From Aliidiomarina taiwanensis (GTDB lineage: Bacteria > Pseudomonadota > Gammaproteobacteria > Enterobacterales > Alteromonadaceae): a stretch of 64,000 nt of DNA. The translations under genes and the position numbers were made by a program. The notes beneath the pieces are model-generated. The model ran no database searches. It saw only the letters and a list, made by a program, of their open reading frames with translations, and was not told the origin of the DNA. Each line of letters begins with the position of its first letter. Within the stretch, counting starts at the first letter, position 1. Location of the stretch: contig NZ_PIPQ01000006.1 of NCBI RefSeq assembly GCF_003987015.1, forward strand, positions 1-64,000. Reading direction: 5' to 3'. This document shows, piece after piece, positions 39,250-48,501 of the stretch.

Positions 39250-41136
39250 TTAAGCTAAGTCGACCAGGTTGCCCTTACTCTCCAGCCACTCTTTACGGTC
39301 TGAAGAACGCTTTTTGGCTAACAACATGTCCATCAAAGCATCTGTTTGCTCTAAGTCTTCCACAGTTAAGCAAACCAACCGGCGCGTGTTCGGGTCCATG
39401 GTGGTTTCACGCAATTGCAGCGGGTTCATTTCACCCAAACCTTTAAAGCGCTGCACACTGATTTTGCCCCGCCGCTTTTCTTTTTCAATGCGGTCTAAAA
39501 TACTGTCTTTTTCACTTTCGTCGAGTGCATAAAACACCTCTTTACCCACATCGATGCGGTATAAAGGTGGCATAGCAACAAACACATGCCCTGCTTCCAC
39601 CAGTGGCCTAAAGTGCTTCACAAGTAAAGCACATAAAAGCGTCGCAATATGCAGCCCGTCCGAGTCCGCATCCGCTAAAATACACACTTTGCCATAACGC
39701 AGACTCGACAAGTCCGTTGCCCCTGGGTCCACACCAAGCGCCACTGTAATATCATGAATTTCTTGCGAAGCTAAAATTTGGTCCGAGTCCACTTCCCAGG
39801 TGTTCAGTATTTTCCCACGCAGCGGCATAATGGCTTGGAACTCTCTATCGCGCGCTTGTTTTGCCGACCCGCCGGCTGAGTCTCCTTCCACTAGAAAAAG
39901 CTCTCCACGAGAAGGGTCTTGGCTTGAACAGTCTGCTAATTTCCCCGGTAATGCTGGGCCTTGGGTTACACGTTTACGCACCACCCGCTTGGCTGCTCGT
40001 AGCCGTTTCTGCGCAGAAGCAATACACAGCTCAGCTATTTGTTCAGCCTGATCTGTATGCACATTCAGCCATAAACTGAAGGCGTCTTTTACCGCGTTCG
40101 ACACAAAGCCTGCCGACTGGCGTGACGACAAGCGCTCTTTGGTTTGCCCTGAAAACTGAGGGTCAGCCATTTTCACAGAAAGAATGAAAGCGCACCGTTC
40201 CCAAATATCTTCAGGCGTTAAACGTACGCCCCTTGGTAATAAGTTCCGAAATTCACAAAATTCGCGCAGCGCTTCTAAGAGCCCCTGACGCAAACCATTC
40301 ACATGGGTTCCACCCTGTGCTGTCGGAATCAGGTTTACATAACTCTCCGACACACCTTCGCCACCTTCAGGTAACCAAGTGACCGCCCAGTCAGCTCCTT
40401 CACTGTCCGTATGCAGTTGCCCGGTAAAAGGCTCATCTGGAAGCTGCTGCCAGCCCTGTAAAGCTTCTTTTAAATAGTCACGTAAACCACCTGTGTATAA
40501 CCAGGTGTCTTCGGTGTCGTTTACTTTGTCTTTAAAGACAATCGTTAGACCTGGGCATAACACCGCTTTTGCGCGAAGCTGATACCGCAGCCTTGAAACA
40601 GAAAACTTCGCGGAGTCAAAGTACTTAGCATCTGGCCAGAAGTGAACACGCGTTCCTGTGTTACGCTGCCCCACCGTGCCTGTTACTTGTAAATCCGACA
40701 CTTTCTCGCCGTTTTCAAAAGCAATTTCATGCATTTTGCCGCCCCGACGAACCGATATTTCGACTCGGGACGACAAGGCATTCACCACGGATATACCCAC
40801 CCCATGGAGACCGCCTGAGAACTGGTAATTTTTATTTGAAAACTTTCCTCCGGCATGCAGCTTCGTCATAATAAGCTCTACACCAGGAATACCTTCTTCA
40901 GGGTGAATATCAACAGGCATACCACGCCCGTTGTCAATCACCTCTAGGGACTGATCCGCGTGCAGAACTACTTCAATGGTATTGGCATGCCCTGCCAACG
41001 CTTCGTCGACGCTATTGTCTATCGCTTCTTGGCCAAGGTGATTTGGCCGTGTTGTGTCCGTATACATGCCAGGTCGGCGCTGTACTGGCTCTAAGCCACT
41101 AAGAACTTCAATGGAGTCCGCTGTATATTCTGCCAT
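39250..41136 (-). CDS. parE: DNA topoisomerase IV subunit B
   Basis: A 628-residue ParE with the GHKL ATPase domain (IDNSVDEALAG, DNGRGMP, GGLHGVGISVVNALS), a transducer domain, and the TOPRIM domain (EGDSAGGSAKQARDRE, DADSDGLHIATLL). It provides the ATP-driven half of topoisomerase IV. It lies upstream of parC. In E. coli yqiA and cpdA come between parE and yqiB; here yqiB follows directly after a 96-nt gap. Confidence 0.97.
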   Translation of the reverse strand: MAEYTADSIEVLSGLEPVQRRPGMYTDTTRPNHLGQEAIDNSVDEALAGHANTIEVVLHADQSLEVIDNGRGMPVDIHPEEGIPGVELIMTKLHAGGKFSNKNYQFSGGLHGVGISVVNALSSRVEISVRRGGKMHEIAFENGEKVSDLQVTGTVGQRNTGTRVHFWPDAKYFDSAKFSVSRLRYQLRAKAVLCPGLTIVFKDKVNDTEDTWLYTGGLRDYLKEALQGWQQLPDEPFTGQLHTDSEGADWAVTWLPEGGEGVSESYVNLIPTAQGGTHVNGLRQGLLEALREFCEFRNLLPRGVRLTPEDIWERCAFILSVKMADPQFSGQTKERLSSRQSAGFVSNAVKDAFSLWLNVHTDQAEQIAELCIASAQKRLRAAKRVVRKRVTQGPALPGKLADCSSQDPSRGELFLVEGDSAGGSAKQARDREFQAIMPLRGKILNTWEVDSDQILASQEIHDITVALGVDPGATDLSSLRYGKVCILADADSDGLHIATLLCALLVKHFRPLVEAGHVFVAMPPLYRIDVGKEVFYALDESEKDSILDRIEKEKRRGKISVQRFKGLGEMNPLQLRETTMDPNTRRLVCLTVEDLEQTDALMDMLLAKKRSSDRKEWLESKGNLVDLA

Positions 41137-41232
41137 CTTACCTACTGGTTTCCGTTGTTAACTAAATGCTCGCCACAATTGGCTAACGTTTTCTATCCTG
41201 TGCTTTGACGTTAAAAAAAACAAGGGTTGATA

Positions 41233-41694
41233 TTATAATTGCGGCAATTCATTTCCATGTTGCCAAGACAACACCTGCCGCCCTTGCTGAATACATAAAG
41301 CGACCCACTCAGCAAGCAAACGCCCCAACTGCTTTTTCTCGTCGGGCACGCTGCCACGCTCCGCCGGTCGCTTCGGCTCTATAGCAGTCAACCGCTTTGC
41401 ACCTTGGTAGCTGGTAATCTCCGCCATACGCACATCATGGTAAAGGCGTACCACAAAGTCTAGCCTATGGTAGCGACTATGCGTGTCGCACGAATGGGAC
41501 ACTTGTTTCACTACAACATCGGTCGTATAAGGAGCGCGTAGCCCATAGGTTAATTCGAAGTCGAGAGTGTCGCCCACTTGAATTCGCCAGGAGTCCGCCT
41601 CAGTTGTAAGCAACAACCTGTTCACGCCAGCATAATTTCGTTCCGCTAAGCTATGCAGCTCTTTTAGATTGGTTACATACTTGCGCTTTATCAC
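41233..41694 (-). CDS. yqiB: DUF1249 protein YqiB
   Basis: A DUF1249 protein, 153 residues from GTG 41694 (MIKRKYVTNLKELHSLAERN). That GTG overlaps the nudF stop codon (GTGA) and gives an N terminus like E. coli YqiB. A 16-codon-longer reading from ATG 41742 would overlap nudF by 52 nt and has no homology. Conserved features are VVRLYHDVRMAEI and the DEKKQLGRLLAEWVALCIQQGR segment. Function is unknown. It is conserved next to nudF across gammaproteobacteria. Confidence 0.85.
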   Translation of the reverse strand: MIKRKYVTNLKELHSLAERNYAGVNRLLLTTEADSWRIQVGDTLDFELTYGLRAPYTTDVVVKQVSHSCDTHSRYHRLDFVVRLYHDVRMAEITSYQGAKRLTAIEPKRPAERGSVPDEKKQLGRLLAEWVALCIQQGRQVLSWQHGNELPQL

Positions 41695-42356
41695 TCTTGG
41701 TTCCACTTTTGTAGTAACTGCTCTCGGTGTAGTGCTAACCATTGCAGGGCAATAACAGTAGCGGCATTGTCTAGGTAACCTTTGTCTAGCAGCTCAAGAG
41801 CCTGGGTCCGCTGTATTTCAAACACGCGAATATCTTCATGCTCGCTTGCAAGCCCACCGTAAGCGCTTGCAGACGTCGCATCCACTTGTGCCACATAAAT
41901 AGTGATGCGCTCCGTTAAGCCACCTGGCGACGACATATAACTTAATGCAAACTCTAAGCGCTCAGCCGTTAAACCGGCTTCCTCTTGCATTTCACGTGCT
42001 GCTACTTCTTCACCGCTTTCGTCACCGTCGACCATGCCTGCCACCAACTCCAGCAGCCAAGGCGAAGCTTCCGGTTGGCTTGGGTGACGCTTGGCCGCCC
42101 CTAAAGCATCAACGGCACCCACCCGAAACTGTTCAAGCATAACAATGCTGTCTCGAACGGGGTCATAGGGTAACACAACCACCGCATGGCCGCGGTCGAC
42201 AACTTCCCGAGAGATCCAGTCAGACCAACCACCGCGAAATAATTTATGCTTGAGCTTTGCCTGATGAACTGTAAAGAAACCACGGTAGGAAAGAGCCGTC
42301 TCTTTCACTTCTACTGCCTGCTGACCATACGTACTTTGATACTTTGCACTGCTCAT
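41691..42356 (-). CDS. nudF: ADP-ribose pyrophosphatase NudF
   Basis: A 221-residue Nudix hydrolase. The Nudix box runs from Gly107 to Leu129 (GMVDGDESGEEVAAREMQEE and AGL), matching GX5EX7REUXEEXGU exactly. NudF cleaves ADP-ribose to AMP and ribose-5-phosphate. A proline-containing ADPRase-type element follows the box (ALSYMSSPGGLTERI), typical of ADP-ribose-specific members. It is divergent from tolC, as in E. coli, and overlaps yqiB by 4 nt. Confidence 0.95.
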   Translation of the reverse strand: MSSAKYQSTYGQQAVEVKETALSYRGFFTVHQAKLKHKLFRGGWSDWISREVVDRGHAVVVLPYDPVRDSIVMLEQFRVGAVDALGAAKRHPSQPEASPWLLELVAGMVDGDESGEEVAAREMQEEAGLTAERLEFALSYMSSPGGLTERITIYVAQVDATSASAYGGLASEHEDIRVFEIQRTQALELLDKGYLDNAATVIALQWLALHREQLLQKWNQE

Positions 42357-42424
42357 ACTGTACCTGTCAGTTAACTTGAGAACCTGGCATAGTACCGATT
42401 ATCAGGGGCAAATAACAAATGGCT

Positions 42425-42433
42425 TGCTATAAT
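42425..42433 (+). promoter_or_regulatory. Putative tolC promoter (extended -10)
   Basis: TGCTATAAT, a TGn-extended consensus -10, about 108 nt before the tolC ATG. There is no good -35 at the normal distance. A second candidate closer to the gene (TTGTCT-17-GACAAT) is weaker. Confidence 0.55.
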
Positions 42434-42540
42434 TTTTGGGTTATTTGCCTTTTTCTGTACTAATAGTTTGTCTCTTTCACCATTACAATGGACAATAATG
42501 ATTAGTACATGTGTTTAACATCCAAAGGAAATTGTAACTC

Positions 42541-43893
42541 ATGAAAATGAAATTCCTGTCAGCTGTGCTGGCTCTAGGTATAACTGGACTCTCTGCTCCT
42601 GCAAGCGCAACTAACTTAGCTGACATTTACATGCTAGCTTTGGAAAACGACCCACAACTTCTTCGCTCAGCTGCAGAACGCAATGCGGCAAAGACGGGTG
42701 TGGATATTTCCCGCGCAGACTGGTGGCCCCAGATCAACTTTGCACTTGGTTACTCTGACACGCGTCAAGACAACGCCACACTCAATAACGCGGGCAGTTA
42801 CGATATCACCACAGGCTCAAGCCGCACCTTTAACAAAGAACTAAGTCTGAGCCAAACGGTTTTCAGTTTACCTACATGGCAAGCGACAGATATTGCCGAA
42901 AAGCAAGCATACCAGTCGGAAGTAGCTTACTTACTGGCCCGCCAACAGCTTATGTTGCGTGTAACAAAAACCTACTTTGGCGTATTAAGTGCAGCCGACA
43001 GTTTAGAATTCGCCAAGGCTGAAAAACGCGCCATCGAGCGCCAGCTTGAACAAACTCGCCAGCGCTTCTCTGTTGGCTTAACAGCCATCACTGATGTGCA
43101 TGAAGCACAAGCGCAATACGACAACGCAGTAGCTCGTGAAATTCAAGCCAACAATGCGGTTGAAATTGCCTTAGAAGGGCTGCGTGAAATAACTGGGCGT
43201 CATATTGAGCGCATCGATATTTTAAACACGGACACGTTCTCGCCAAGCCGCCCTGATCCAGAAGGTGTGCAAAGCTGGATTCAAAAAGCACACGAACGCA
43301 ACTTAAGTTTGCTCATCAACCGCAGTGCCGTTGAAGTGGCCGACCAACGCATCGACTTAGCCCGTGCTGGTCACTACCCAACCGTTCGCTTAACTGCAAG
43401 CTATTCAGACCGCGACCAAAATACCAGTGGCCGCCCATCCCTTAATGGTTTGAACTCACGTTCCATTGGCTTGCAAGCCAACATTCCACTATTTTCAGGC
43501 GGTAAAACCATCGCGAGTACACAGCAAGCTCGCGACAACTATGTCGTGGCTAGCCAAACACTGGAAGAAAGCCGCCGAGCAGTAGAGCGTACCGTTCGTA
43601 CAGCTTACTTTGACGTTGTGTCTAATATCTCCACTATTAATGCGTTGGAGCAGGCGGTGCTTTCTGCTGAAAGCGCATTAAACGCAACGCAAGCAGGCTT
43701 TGAAGTCGGCACTCGAACCATTGTGGACGTACTAAACAGCACCCGCAATCTGTTTAATGCACGCCGTAATTTGTCAGAAGCTCGCTATGCATACATTAAT
43801 AGCACCCTTGCCTTATATCAGGCCTCAGGGGTTATTTCTGAAAGCGACCTACTTGCCATTAATCAAGGGTTAGAGCCAGCTCCTGCAGACTAA
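42541..43893 (+). CDS. tolC: Outer-membrane efflux channel TolC
   Basis: A 450-residue TolC family protein. Signal peptide MKMKFLSAVLALGITGLSAP with cleavage near ASA|TNL. Two structural repeats of the OEP domain are visible, each with a long alpha-helical hairpin (about residues 120-210 and 330-430) and a two-strand barrel contribution (SYSDRDQNTSGRPS). It forms a trimeric trans-periplasmic tunnel for type I secretion and RND efflux. Divergent from nudF with 184 nt between; followed by a terminator. Confidence 0.95.
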   Translation: MKMKFLSAVLALGITGLSAPASATNLADIYMLALENDPQLLRSAAERNAAKTGVDISRADWWPQINFALGYSDTRQDNATLNNAGSYDITTGSSRTFNKELSLSQTVFSLPTWQATDIAEKQAYQSEVAYLLARQQLMLRVTKTYFGVLSAADSLEFAKAEKRAIERQLEQTRQRFSVGLTAITDVHEAQAQYDNAVAREIQANNAVEIALEGLREITGRHIERIDILNTDTFSPSRPDPEGVQSWIQKAHERNLSLLINRSAVEVADQRIDLARAGHYPTVRLTASYSDRDQNTSGRPSLNGLNSRSIGLQANIPLFSGGKTIASTQQARDNYVVASQTLEESRRAVERTVRTAYFDVVSNISTINALEQAVLSAESALNATQAGFEVGTRTIVDVLNSTRNLFNARRNLSEARYAYINSTLALYQASGVISESDLLAINQGLEPAPAD

Positions 43894-43918
43894 AGCAACC
43901 TTGTTTTAGGTATGCATA

Positions 43919-43946
43919 AAAGCCGGCTACCATAGCCGGCTTTATT
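43919..43946 (+). terminator. Rho-independent terminator after tolC
   Basis: A perfect inverted repeat AAAGCCGGCTA (43919-43929) / TAGCCGGCTTT (43933-43943) with a 3-nt loop, then TTTATT on the plus strand. It is 26 nt after the tolC stop. Confidence 0.88.
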
Positions 43947-44020
43947 CTTCTTTCCCCGTTTATTGGTACAATCCGTTACGCTCGACCCAGTTACTCTTAT
44001 TAAACTTAGGTGTATTTAGT

Positions 44021-44989
44021 TTGACAACTCACAGCATTCAACCGCCACGCTTTGAAGGGCGCTTTTTATTACCTCGCTTCTGGCCCACCTGGCTTATGAT
44101 AGGCGTCCTATACCTTATTTCCTGGCTGCCCTACCGACTGCAACTGATGATGGGCCGTGGCCTCGGTCTGCTATTCCTAAAGTTAATGAAAAAACGTGCC
44201 ACCATTTGCATGCGCAATTTAGAGCTGGCCTACCCCGACATGCCCCAAGAAGAACGCACACGTATTACCCGCGAAGTGTTTAAAAATTCGGGCATCGCCC
44301 TCTTTGAAACAGGCATGGCCTGGTGGTGGCCCGACTGGCGGGTAAAGCGTAAATTTAAGGTGAAAGGGCAAGAGCTACTGCAAGAAACCATGGCTAAAGG
44401 TCAGGGCGTGTTTGCTATTCTATTTCACTTCTTGTCCCTCGAATTACATGCTCGCTGTGCTGGCTTAACTTACCCTGCTGTAGGACTCTACCGCCCACAT
44501 AACAACCCGCTCATGGAGTACTTGCAAACGAAAGGACGCAGCCGTAGTAACAAATACTTGCTGCCCAAAAAAGATGTTCGCGGCATGCTTGACGCACTTG
44601 CTCAAGGGGAGCTTGCAGGATACTTACCGGACCAAGACTACGGTCCGCGTCGTGCTGTATTCGTGCCATTATTTGCAGTACCCGATGCGGCCACAACAAC
44701 CGGCACCAGTATTTTTGCTAACCATCCCAATGCGGTCACTTTACTGTGCACTTTTCACCGCTTGCCAGGCGACAAAGGCTATGTTTTAGAGTTTAAAAAA
44801 CCACTACAGCCAATCCCAAGCGGTGACGATACAGAAGATGCAAGGCGCATTAACAGAGAACTTGAAAAAGAAGTTAATGCTTATAAAGAGTCGTATATGT
44901 GGATGCACCGCCGTTTTAAAACGCGGCCAACGCCGGATATGCCCAGCTATTATGAAAAGCGTTTAAAAAAGAATGGAGGCCAGTCATGA
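44021..44989 (+). CDS. lpxL: Lipid A lauroyl-type acyltransferase (LpxL/LpxM family)
   Basis: A 322-residue late lipid A acyltransferase. A single N-terminal membrane helix (about residues 24-36) precedes the HX4E active site (His136 to Glu141, FHFLSLEL). The later motif GYLPDQDYGPRRAVFVPLF is characteristic. It transfers a secondary acyl chain to Kdo2-lipid IVA at the inner membrane. The start appears to be TTG 44021; no in-frame ATG or GTG gives a better start. Whether it is the LpxL or LpxM type cannot be settled. It overlaps the next gene by 4 nt. Confidence 0.88.
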   Translation: MTTHSIQPPRFEGRFLLPRFWPTWLMIGVLYLISWLPYRLQLMMGRGLGLLFLKLMKKRATICMRNLELAYPDMPQEERTRITREVFKNSGIALFETGMAWWWPDWRVKRKFKVKGQELLQETMAKGQGVFAILFHFLSLELHARCAGLTYPAVGLYRPHNNPLMEYLQTKGRSRSNKYLLPKKDVRGMLDALAQGELAGYLPDQDYGPRRAVFVPLFAVPDAATTTGTSIFANHPNAVTLLCTFHRLPGDKGYVLEFKKPLQPIPSGDDTEDARRINRELEKEVNAYKESYMWMHRRFKTRPTPDMPSYYEKRLKKNGGQS

Positions 44990-45633
44990 GCCAGCCAAGC
45001 CAAGGAAAGTTTGGGATTATACTGCTGCTATGTGTCGTGCTGGCTGTTGGTGCCGTTTACTTAGCCTATAAATTTTTTGCCGATATGAATATCTCAGGCG
45101 ACAATCGTTTAACCAACTTGTCAAACCAAGGCCAAGCGACCGAATACGACAATTTGCAAGGCGAAATTTCACGTTTCTTTTATGGCATAAAGCGTTCTGA
45201 ATGGTCTAGCAAAGGAGGTGGCAAAGCGGTGTTGACTGTTGAACTCGGTAGCCAAAGCCTTTTACAACGCCTCGACGAAATAGCCTTAAATACAGAACGA
45301 CCATTACCGTTGAGCTGGTCAGCCCCTATACAAAGCCATTGGTTTATGGAGGAAAGCACCGTCAAACAAAACCTAGCTCGTATGGCACAAGAAAATGACC
45401 TGCAATTGCTTTGGTGGTTGGAAAAAGACTTTGTCGTACGCGCAGCTTTTCAAGTCAGAGCCGACCTACTAACCACAGCCGAGCGAATTGCTTTGTCCCT
45501 CGACAGCCACTTTATGTACGACCCACATGCGTATATATGTCCACAGTTACGTGTGCTGTTGATAACCAGCGACGACCAAGCAGCGAACACCCGTCGGTAC
45601 TGTACGTTAGCTACTGAGTTTCTCACCCAGTAG
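44986..45633 (+). CDS. TcpQ-like domain protein with N-terminal membrane anchor
   Basis: A 215-residue protein with one transmembrane helix (about residues 9-31) and no cleavage site, so probably anchored with a periplasmic domain. Residues about 115-195 (STVKQNLARMAQENDLQLLWW, then DSHFMYDP, PQLRVLLITSD) resemble the C-terminal TcpQ domain found in type IV pilus and secretin-associated proteins such as TcpQ and PilL. It overlaps lpxL by 4 nt (ATGA), implying co-translation. Its 3' end overlaps glnE by 27 nt on the other strand. No pilus gene is adjacent. Function unknown; the domain call is moderate. Confidence 0.65.
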   Translation: MSQPSQGKFGIILLLCVVLAVGAVYLAYKFFADMNISGDNRLTNLSNQGQATEYDNLQGEISRFFYGIKRSEWSSKGGGKAVLTVELGSQSLLQRLDEIALNTERPLPLSWSAPIQSHWFMEESTVKQNLARMAQENDLQLLWWLEKDFVVRAAFQVRADLLTTAERIALSLDSHFMYDPHAYICPQLRVLLITSDDQAANTRRYCTLATEFLTQ

Positions 45634-48501
45634 TTGCAGCCATAGTTTTTGCACTAACTTCCGCTCCGGTGTAAAACTTTTAGGGCTGACAGAACCTTGT
45701 TCTGCGAGTGAAAGCCTATGAGCTTCTTCGCGGAATTTGGTGTATGCGGTAATTAAACCAGACACTTGTTCTTCAGCAAGTAATCCAGCTGCGGCGGCCT
45801 TGGTAAGTACTCGTATATTATCAGGAAAGTCTGTCAAACTCGGGTGGTGAAAGCTTTGGCTTAACACCAAATATTGAGTCATAAACTCAATATCGATCAT
45901 GCCGCCCGCATCATTTTTTATATCAAAAGCACCCTGATGCTTTGCACTAAACTGCTCCCGCATTTTCTTGCGCATGGCGACTACTTCATGTTGTAACTTG
46001 CGAGTTTCCCGGCTTTTTCGCAGTACTGCATTTCGTGTGTCCTGAAAGCGTGTTGCCATTTGCTCAGTACCAAAAATAAGCCGAGCACGTACTAACGCTT
46101 GTAGCTCCCATATCCAAGCTTCTTCGTTCAAGTATTGTGCGTAGGTAGACTCACGTACCACCATTAAACCCGACTGCCCCGATGGTCGTAGCCGCATATC
46201 AACTTCATACAGAACCCCTTGCAAACTTCGGGTCGTGAATAAATGCAAAATGCGTTGGGCCAAGCGTAAATAAAACTGCTGCGCATCTATAGGCTTCACG
46301 CCATCTGTCATTCCGGACGTGCCATCTTCACTCAGGAACACCAAGTCTAGGTCGGAACCATAGCCGAGCTCGTAACCGCCTAACTTCCCATAGGCAATAA
46401 CGGCGAAGCCCATGTCTGACTCATCTTTCCCCGCTGGTACGCCATGGCGCTCGGCAAGTTGACGCCAAGCCATTAATACCACCTGCTCGGTCATTGCTTC
46501 AGCTAAGTAGGTTAAATGGTCACTCACTCGGGTTAAAGGTACACCGTCACTTAAGTCCGCGGCAGCAACTCGCAGCTGAAACACTTGTTTTACTTGCCTT
46601 AGCGCATCCATTTGCACTTCAGGGTCGTCATAAGCCAGTCGGTTCAGCTGCTCCGCCACTTCTTGTTTATAGGTAGTAGGGTCCGGCAAATCGTACAATT
46701 GTTCGGGATCAATCAGCTCATCAAGGAGCAAGGGTAACCGCGCAATTAAACTAGCCACCCATGGACTAGCCGCACAGAGAAATACCAGCTGCTCGCGAGC
46801 TCCCTGGTTCCCTGCTAAAAGCTCTAAGTAAGTGGTGCGGGACACAACTTGTTCCAGCACAGTAAACACCCTTTGCAAAACTTCATCGGTTTGCTCACGG
46901 GTAACGAGAGCCTCAATCAGCTGGGGAACCAAAATGCCCAGTAGCTCCCTGCCTCTGGGACCAGACGAACGTCGCCTGGCCTGCTCACGAAAATCACGAA
47001 TGCGCTGCCATATTTTTTCAGGCTCTTCAGCCCCCGCTTCTTCAAGTACACGAATCGCTATTTCTGGATCAATTAAGTCTTGCCATAACAACGCGAATTC
47101 ACTGTCTTCTGCATTCATCATTTCAGCTTCGCCACCAATAACGTCTAGAAAGGCCTGGTGAGCTTTTCCTGTTACTTGAGCAAAGTCGTCTAACAATCCA
47201 GTCCAGCTTTGTGCCCCACAAATAGCCACTAACCTCGCTTGATCCTCCAAATTGCTAGGTAAGCTTTGGGTTTGTTCATCGTTTATTTGTTGAATGGCAT
47301 GTTCCAGTTTTCGCAACCAGGCATAGCAATCCAATAATTCGCTGACAACCTGCTCTTCCAACACCTTAAACTGCTGAGCTACCTGTAACGCTTCAACCAA
47401 AGAGCGCGTTTGAAACTCAGGTTCACGGCCACCTCGAATAAGCTGAAATACTTGCGCAACAAACTCTATTTCTCGAATGCCGCCCACGCCTAATTTGACA
47501 TTAAGCTGCTTGCCTAGTCGGCGTGCTTCTTGGTTAATCAGCAGTTTCATTTTACGTAAAGCATCAATGGCGCTGTAATCAAGATAACGCCGATACACGA
47601 AAGGTCGAATGAGCTGAGCGAAGCAAGCATGCTCTTCGCCCTTGCTGTCCGGATATGAGATAACGCGACTTTTTACCATGGCGTAGCGCTCCCAGTTACG
47701 CCCTTGCTCTTGATAATAGTCTTCTAATGCGGCCAAACTAGTGACTACGGCACCGGACTGACCAAACGGACGTAGCCTTAAGTCCACGCGGAAGGCTCTG
47801 CCGTCAACCGTTACCTGCTCTAATAAGCGCACGGTTTGCTGCGCTATTTTCGTAAAATACACTTGGTGGTCGAGTGGGCGCCGCCCGCCCTGGGTTTCTC
47901 CTTGCTGTTCAAAGCAAAAGATAAGGTCGATATCTGAAGAGAAATTAAGTTCAGCCCCTCCTAGCTTGCCCATGGCAATAACCCACAGCCGTTGTTCCTT
48001 ACCTGAACTTGACAGAGCTTGCCCATGCCTTTCTGTTAGCTGTCGCTGAGACCACAAGCAAGCGGCGGTAATCAAGTAGTCTGCTATATGGGTATTTGCT
48101 TGTAGGCTATCGTGCAATGCCAACTCGCCGGTGAGGTCTAGGCTAGCTATACGGGCCATCTCCAAACGCCGAAGTCGACGAATTTGATGCATTGCTTGTG
48201 CTTCTGTTTCTGCAGCTAACACTTGCTTATGCACATGGGACTGGCTAAAGCCCTGAGGCTGCAGCAAATGCACTAGGGTGTCTTGTCCATAGGCTAATAG
48301 CACCCGGCCAATAAAAGGGCTGACCGCTAACAACCACATAATTGTCGCTTTTTGTTGGGGTGAAACAGCAAGTGAATGGCGATCAGTAATGTCCTGCCAC
48401 CGTTGAGCCGCTTCCGCTTGTAGCTCAGTGTCTAACTGCTTTATATCCGTATGGTGAGGCTTAAGAGCCCTGACTGGGAAAGCGTTCTGCATACAACTCA
48501 T
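45607..48501 (-). CDS. glnE: Bifunctional glutamine synthetase adenylyltransferase/deadenylase
   Basis: A 964-residue GlnE with two nucleotidyltransferase domains: an N-terminal deadenylase (FSSDIDLIFCFE) and a C-terminal adenylyltransferase (GYGSDLDLVFLSED), joined by a regulatory helical region. It adds or removes AMP on glutamine synthetase in response to PII and glutamine. It overlaps the upstream CYTH gene by 41 nt, the pairing seen in E. coli (ygiF-glnE). The start could be ATG 48501 or the ATG three codons later. The 3' end overlaps the TcpQ-like gene. Confidence 0.95.
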   Translation of the reverse strand: MSCMQNAFPVRALKPHHTDIKQLDTELQAEAAQRWQDITDRHSLAVSPQQKATIMWLLAVSPFIGRVLLAYGQDTLVHLLQPQGFSQSHVHKQVLAAETEAQAMHQIRRLRRLEMARIASLDLTGELALHDSLQANTHIADYLITAACLWSQRQLTERHGQALSSSGKEQRLWVIAMGKLGGAELNFSSDIDLIFCFEQQGETQGGRRPLDHQVYFTKIAQQTVRLLEQVTVDGRAFRVDLRLRPFGQSGAVVTSLAALEDYYQEQGRNWERYAMVKSRVISYPDSKGEEHACFAQLIRPFVYRRYLDYSAIDALRKMKLLINQEARRLGKQLNVKLGVGGIREIEFVAQVFQLIRGGREPEFQTRSLVEALQVAQQFKVLEEQVVSELLDCYAWLRKLEHAIQQINDEQTQSLPSNLEDQARLVAICGAQSWTGLLDDFAQVTGKAHQAFLDVIGGEAEMMNAEDSEFALLWQDLIDPEIAIRVLEEAGAEEPEKIWQRIRDFREQARRRSSGPRGRELLGILVPQLIEALVTREQTDEVLQRVFTVLEQVVSRTTYLELLAGNQGAREQLVFLCAASPWVASLIARLPLLLDELIDPEQLYDLPDPTTYKQEVAEQLNRLAYDDPEVQMDALRQVKQVFQLRVAAADLSDGVPLTRVSDHLTYLAEAMTEQVVLMAWRQLAERHGVPAGKDESDMGFAVIAYGKLGGYELGYGSDLDLVFLSEDGTSGMTDGVKPIDAQQFYLRLAQRILHLFTTRSLQGVLYEVDMRLRPSGQSGLMVVRESTYAQYLNEEAWIWELQALVRARLIFGTEQMATRFQDTRNAVLRKSRETRKLQHEVVAMRKKMREQFSAKHQGAFDIKNDAGGMIDIEFMTQYLVLSQSFHHPSLTDFPDNIRVLTKAAAAGLLAEEQVSGLITAYTKFREEAHRLSLAEQGSVSPKSFTPERKLVQKLWLQLLGEKLSS

